5,541 nt of DNA from DASZFV01 sp035546175 (GTDB lineage: Bacteria; Myxococcota_A; Polyangia; Fen-1088). The notes under the pieces are model-generated. The model did no database searches and was not told the DNA's origin. It saw only the letters and a program-made list of their open reading frames with translations. Location of the stretch: positions 1 to 5,541 of the forward strand of contig DASZWW010000455.1 in the NCBI GenBank assembly GCA_035546175.1. The letters run 5' to 3'. This document shows positions 3,142 through 5,541 of the stretch, one piece after another. The position numbers and the translations under genes were made by a program. The number at the start of each line of letters is the position of its first letter. Within the stretch, counting starts at the first letter, position 1.

Positions 3142-5541
3142 CGCTGGAGCATGACGTGCTTTCGCCGCGCCGTCGCGCCCGCCGGCGGCTCCGGCCCGAC
3201 GAAGCGCAGGCGGCCCCAGAGGGCCGGCGTGAGCGCCGCCTCCGTCGGGATGTCGGAGACGGTGCCCGCCGTCTTGTTCTGCCAGTAGAGCCGCTGCACG
3301 GTGCGCGCGCCGTCCCCGCGCAGGACCCCGACGTCGCCGCGCAGCTCGAGGCCGTCGCGCGGCGCCAGGCCGAGCGTCGCGAGGGGGATCGACAGCTCGT
3401 AGGCGCCGGCCTTCTGGGCGAGCGTGACGTCGCCGCTCACGTCGCTGACGTCGTCCATCGTGATCGTCCGCCAGGGCGAGCTGAAGGGCACGGGGGCGCG
3501 CCCGCCGCGCCCTCCTCGCACCCGCGGCCGGTAGAGCACGGCGCGCGTCTTCCCCGCGGCGACGCGGGTCACGATGAGGCGCAGGTCGCCCGCCGCCGGC
3601 TCCGTGCGCCGCGGATCGGCGCTCGCGTCGGTGCCGAGCATGAGGTCGAGCCCGCCGCCCGTCGCGAAGGTCATGCGCCACGCCTCGCCCGTGTTGTCGA
3701 CGAACCGCGCGTCGCCCGTCCGGAACGCGACGCAGAGGCGCGACCCGGCGACGGCGACGGCCGCGTCGACGCGCCCCATGGGTCCGTCCGGCGCGTCCAC
3801 CTCGACCCACGACGGGTCGACGCCCCAGTCGGCGAGGTCGCCGTCGACGGTGATGGCCCCCTCGGGGACGAGCGGGACCGTGAGGAGATCGCGGCCGACG
3901 CGCTGCTGGCGCTCGAGCTCGACGGCCTCGCGCCACCGCTGCGCCTCGGCGAGAGCGGCGGCCGTGACGACGACGCCGGGCGCCGCGAGCGGCCGCAGCG
4001 TCTCGAGGCCGTCGACGCGCACGACGCTGCTGTGGTTCTGCCCGGCCACGAGGTAGACGGCGCCGTCCGCCGTCTGGGAGACGTTCGTCCAGAAGGCCTC
4101 GTCATGGAGGGTCACGGCGTCGAGGCGCATGCCGCGCGTCGCCTGGGGCATGTTCCAGGTCGCGCCCGCGAGCCGAACGTCGTGGAACAGCGTCGAGACG
4201 AAGAGCCCGTCGGCCGTCATGAGGAAGACGACCCCCTTGTCCCCGTTGAGGGCGACGATCTCGCCGACGTCGCCGACCTTCCCCGCGGCCGGCACGATCG
4301 TCCGGCCCATCATGCGCGCCGTGGCCATGAGCTCGCCGGGGCGCGTGGGCCGCGGCGAGAGCATGCCCGCCTGCTGGCCGGGCCACTCGTTCGGGTAGCT
4401 CCAGCGCTGCGCGCCGCCCCGGAAGCCGCGCACCGGACCGCCCGACGAGAACGTCCACCCGTCGCGGAGCGCCATGACGGTCCCGCTGCCGCTCGTCGAC
4501 TCGAAGAGCTTGTAGTCCGCCTGGCGGCGCCCGCGCCGCGCGTCGTAGCGCGGGACGCCCGCGGCCGTGAAGCCCTCGGGCGCGTAGACCGTCGTCGTCG
4601 AGGTCGTGAGCTCGAGCCGCTCGTTGAGGGTGACGCTCATCGTCCAGTCGGGCGCGATCGTCACCTCCTCGGGCTCGACGCGCCCGTCGGCGTTCAGATC
4701 CGACCAGGCGTACAGGAACGGCTGCCGGTGATCGGCGCCGGGAGGCCAGCGCGATCGTAGAGGCGGCGTCTCCAGGAGCGGCCAGGCCGCCGCGTTGCCG
4801 AGCGAGGCGACGCGGATGGCCCGCGCGCCGCGCATGAGCCACACGTTGGCCACGAACGGCCCGCCGGTCGGGCGCGCGTTGAAGGCGTCGGTCATGTATT
4901 GCCGTCCGTCGATCCAGATCGGCGTCTCGGGCCCGGTGTCGCCGGGCGGCGCGGCCGGATCGGGCGTGTCGAGCCAGTAGATCGAGCGCAGCGACGACGC
5001 GCCCGTGGCCCAGTCGATCGCGAACTCGAGCCCGGTCCGCTGCGCCTGCCCGGCGTAGTAGAAGCGCGAGCGGTCGCGCGGGTCGAGCATGCCGCCGCCG
5101 CCGTACTGGGGCGGCCCGTAGAACGCCGTGGCGAGCGCGCCGTCCTCCGTCCAGACGCTGACGCGCTTGGGCGCCCACGAGTCCTCGGCCACCCAGAGCC
5201 GTCCGTCGCCGGCGACCGCGAGGCCGGCGGGACGGTTCATGCGCTGGGGATCGTAGGGGCCGACCACCGCGCCGCCCGGCCGCCCGATCACCCGCAACGG
5301 GCGGCCCGCGCCGTCGAAGACCTTCACCTGGTGGCTCGCCCCCCAGTCGGCGACGTAGACGTCGCCGCGCGCGTCGGTGGCGAGGGCGCGCGGATCCTCG
5401 AGCCCGCTGGCGACGACGACCCGCGGCTCGCCGAGCGCCGGGACGCCCGGGCCGCCCGGCGGCGCGTCGAACGCGAGCAGGCGCCGGCCCGACAGCGCGA
5501 GCAGCCGCCCGCGCGCGTCGAACGCGAGCCCGCGGCCGTCG
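3138..5541 (-). CDS. NHL-like beta-propeller protein with EF-hand loop and C-terminal CBM9-like domain (N-terminus outside window)
   Basis: The frame is open from the right edge to the TGA at 3138-3140, giving 800 visible residues and no visible start; an in-frame GTG at 5327 falls inside the repeats and is not the true start. Propeller blades of NHL type are seen at residues 4-25, 49-75 (DPRALA then GDVYVADW then VKVF) and 101-120 (NRPAGLA then GDGRLWVAED), with another blade-like stretch near 488-512 (ADGAVYLVAG). Residues 281-292, DLNADGRVEPEE, match the EF-hand calcium loop at every key place (D1, N3, D5, G6, hydrophobic 8, E12). A helical linker (about 526-547) leads to a CBM9-like beta-sandwich (about 561-781) opening with ITVDGDLADW. 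Such domains occur in secreted polysaccharide-binding or -processing proteins. No enzyme motif or membrane helix is visible; a signal peptide would lie outside the window. It is first of the pair with the cyclase gene. The ligand is unknown. Confidence 0.8.
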   Translation of the reverse strand, partial: DGRGLAFDARGRLLALSGRRLLAFDAPPGGPGVPALGEPRVVVASGLEDPRALATDARGDVYVADWGASHQVKVFDGAGRPLRVIGRPGGAVVGPYDPQRMNRPAGLAVAGDGRLWVAEDSWAPKRVSVWTEDGALATAFYGPPQYGGGGMLDPRDRSRFYYAGQAQRTGLEFAIDWATGASSLRSIYWLDTPDPAAPPGDTGPETPIWIDGRQYMTDAFNARPTGGPFVANVWLMRGARAIRVASLGNAAAWPLLETPPLRSRWPPGADHRQPFLYAWSDLNADGRVEPEEVTIAPDWTMSVTLNERLELTTSTTTVYAPEGFTAAGVPRYDARRGRRQADYKLFESTSGSGTVMALRDGWTFSSGGPVRGFRGGAQRWSYPNEWPGQQAGMLSPRPTRPGELMATARMMGRTIVPAAGKVGDVGEIVALNGDKGVVFLMTADGLFVSTLFHDVRLAGATWNMPQATRGMRLDAVTLHDEAFWTNVSQTADGAVYLVAGQNHSSVVRVDGLETLRPLAAPGVVVTAAALAEAQRWREAVELERQQRVGRDLLTVPLVPEGAITVDGDLADWGVDPSWVEVDAPDGPMGRVDAAVAVAGSRLCVAFRTGDARFVDNTGEAWRMTFATGGGLDLMLGTDASADPRRTEPAAGDLRLIVTRVAAGKTRAVLYRPRVRGGRGGRAPVPFSSPWRTITMDDVSDVSGDVTLAQKAGAYELSIPLATLGLAPRDGLELRGDVGVLRGDGARTVQRLYWQNKTAGTVSDIPTEAALTPALWGRLRFVGPEPPAGATARRKHVMLQR
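4665..4700 (-). other. EF-hand type calcium-binding loop within the propeller protein
   Basis: Twelve codons encode DLNADGRVEPEE, which fits the D-x-(D/N)-x-D-G-x-(I/L/V)-x-x-x-E pattern exactly. A single loop set between propeller segments is more like the calcium loops of extracellular proteins than a paired EF-hand of the calmodulin type. Confidence 0.7.

Noticed and set aside
1765..3288. Plus-strand open frame opposite the cyclase gene
   Set aside because: Low-complexity Arg/Ala/Val/Glu composition and no recognisable motif; the minus strand has the DAC motifs.
3142..3936. Upstream extension of the cyclase reading frame
   Set aside because: The frame is open to 3936, but the added sequence is Arg-rich and overlaps the CBM9-like coding region in a different register. 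The ATGA overlap gives a natural start at 3141.
3156..4760. Long open frame on the plus strand (534 codons) opposite the propeller gene
   Set aside because: The product is Arg/Ala/Glu-rich with no domain or motif, and it lies antisense to a frame with clear NHL, EF-hand and CBM9-like signatures. High GC leaves such frames open by chance.
4102..5178. Minus-strand open frame overlapping the propeller gene in another register
   Set aside because: Arg/Ala-rich with no repeat or domain pattern; a shadow of the propeller gene.
5325..5327. GTG as start of the propeller gene
   Set aside because: The same frame continues upstream to the window edge with NHL-like blade sequence and no stop, so this GTG is an internal Val codon.

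Overview
The window is very GC-rich and almost fully coding: five protein genes, two of them cut by the window edges. The organism is most likely a myxobacterium or other Myxococcota. The main reason is the fragment at the left edge, which ends in a MYXO-CTERM-type surface-anchoring tail (Gly-rich stretch, Cys, hydrophobic helix, five Arg). A two-domain DUF1566 lipoprotein and a sensor-type diadenylate cyclase fit that group but do not prove it. I see no tRNA, rRNA, CRISPR array, transposase or phage gene.

Layout, left to right: (1) 1-136 (+), the last 44 codons of a MYXO-CTERM surface protein. (2) 162-1049 (-), a probable lipoprotein with two tandem DUF1566 (Lcl C-terminal-like) domains, convergent with gene 1; the 25-bp gap holds a GC-rich hairpin. 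(3) A 69-bp divergent intergenic region (1050-1118) with two AT-rich -10-like hexamers in opposite orientations and a 12-bp alternating C/G palindrome. (4) 1119-1877 (+), a small integral membrane protein of the COG4705 family with four clear DUF347 repeats; its first codons carry a run of eight C. (5) 1879-3141 (-), a diadenylate cyclase (DAC) protein with a large N-terminal domain, predicted to make c-di-AMP; its stop codon lies one base from that of gene 4. (6) 3138 to beyond 5541 (-), a large protein with NHL-like beta-propeller repeats, an EF-hand loop and a C-terminal CBM9-like domain; its N-terminus is outside the window.

Genes 6 and 5 form a transcriptional unit: the TGA of the propeller gene overlaps the ATG of the cyclase gene (ATGA). 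This couples a cytoplasmic second-messenger enzyme to a protein whose domains are typical of secreted or periplasmic proteins, and it is the most interesting feature here. The visible sequence does not show what signal links them. No complete new system can be claimed; the cyclase/propeller pair is the best candidate. Genes 1 and 2 both look like cell-envelope proteins, and gene 4 is an inner-membrane protein of unknown function.
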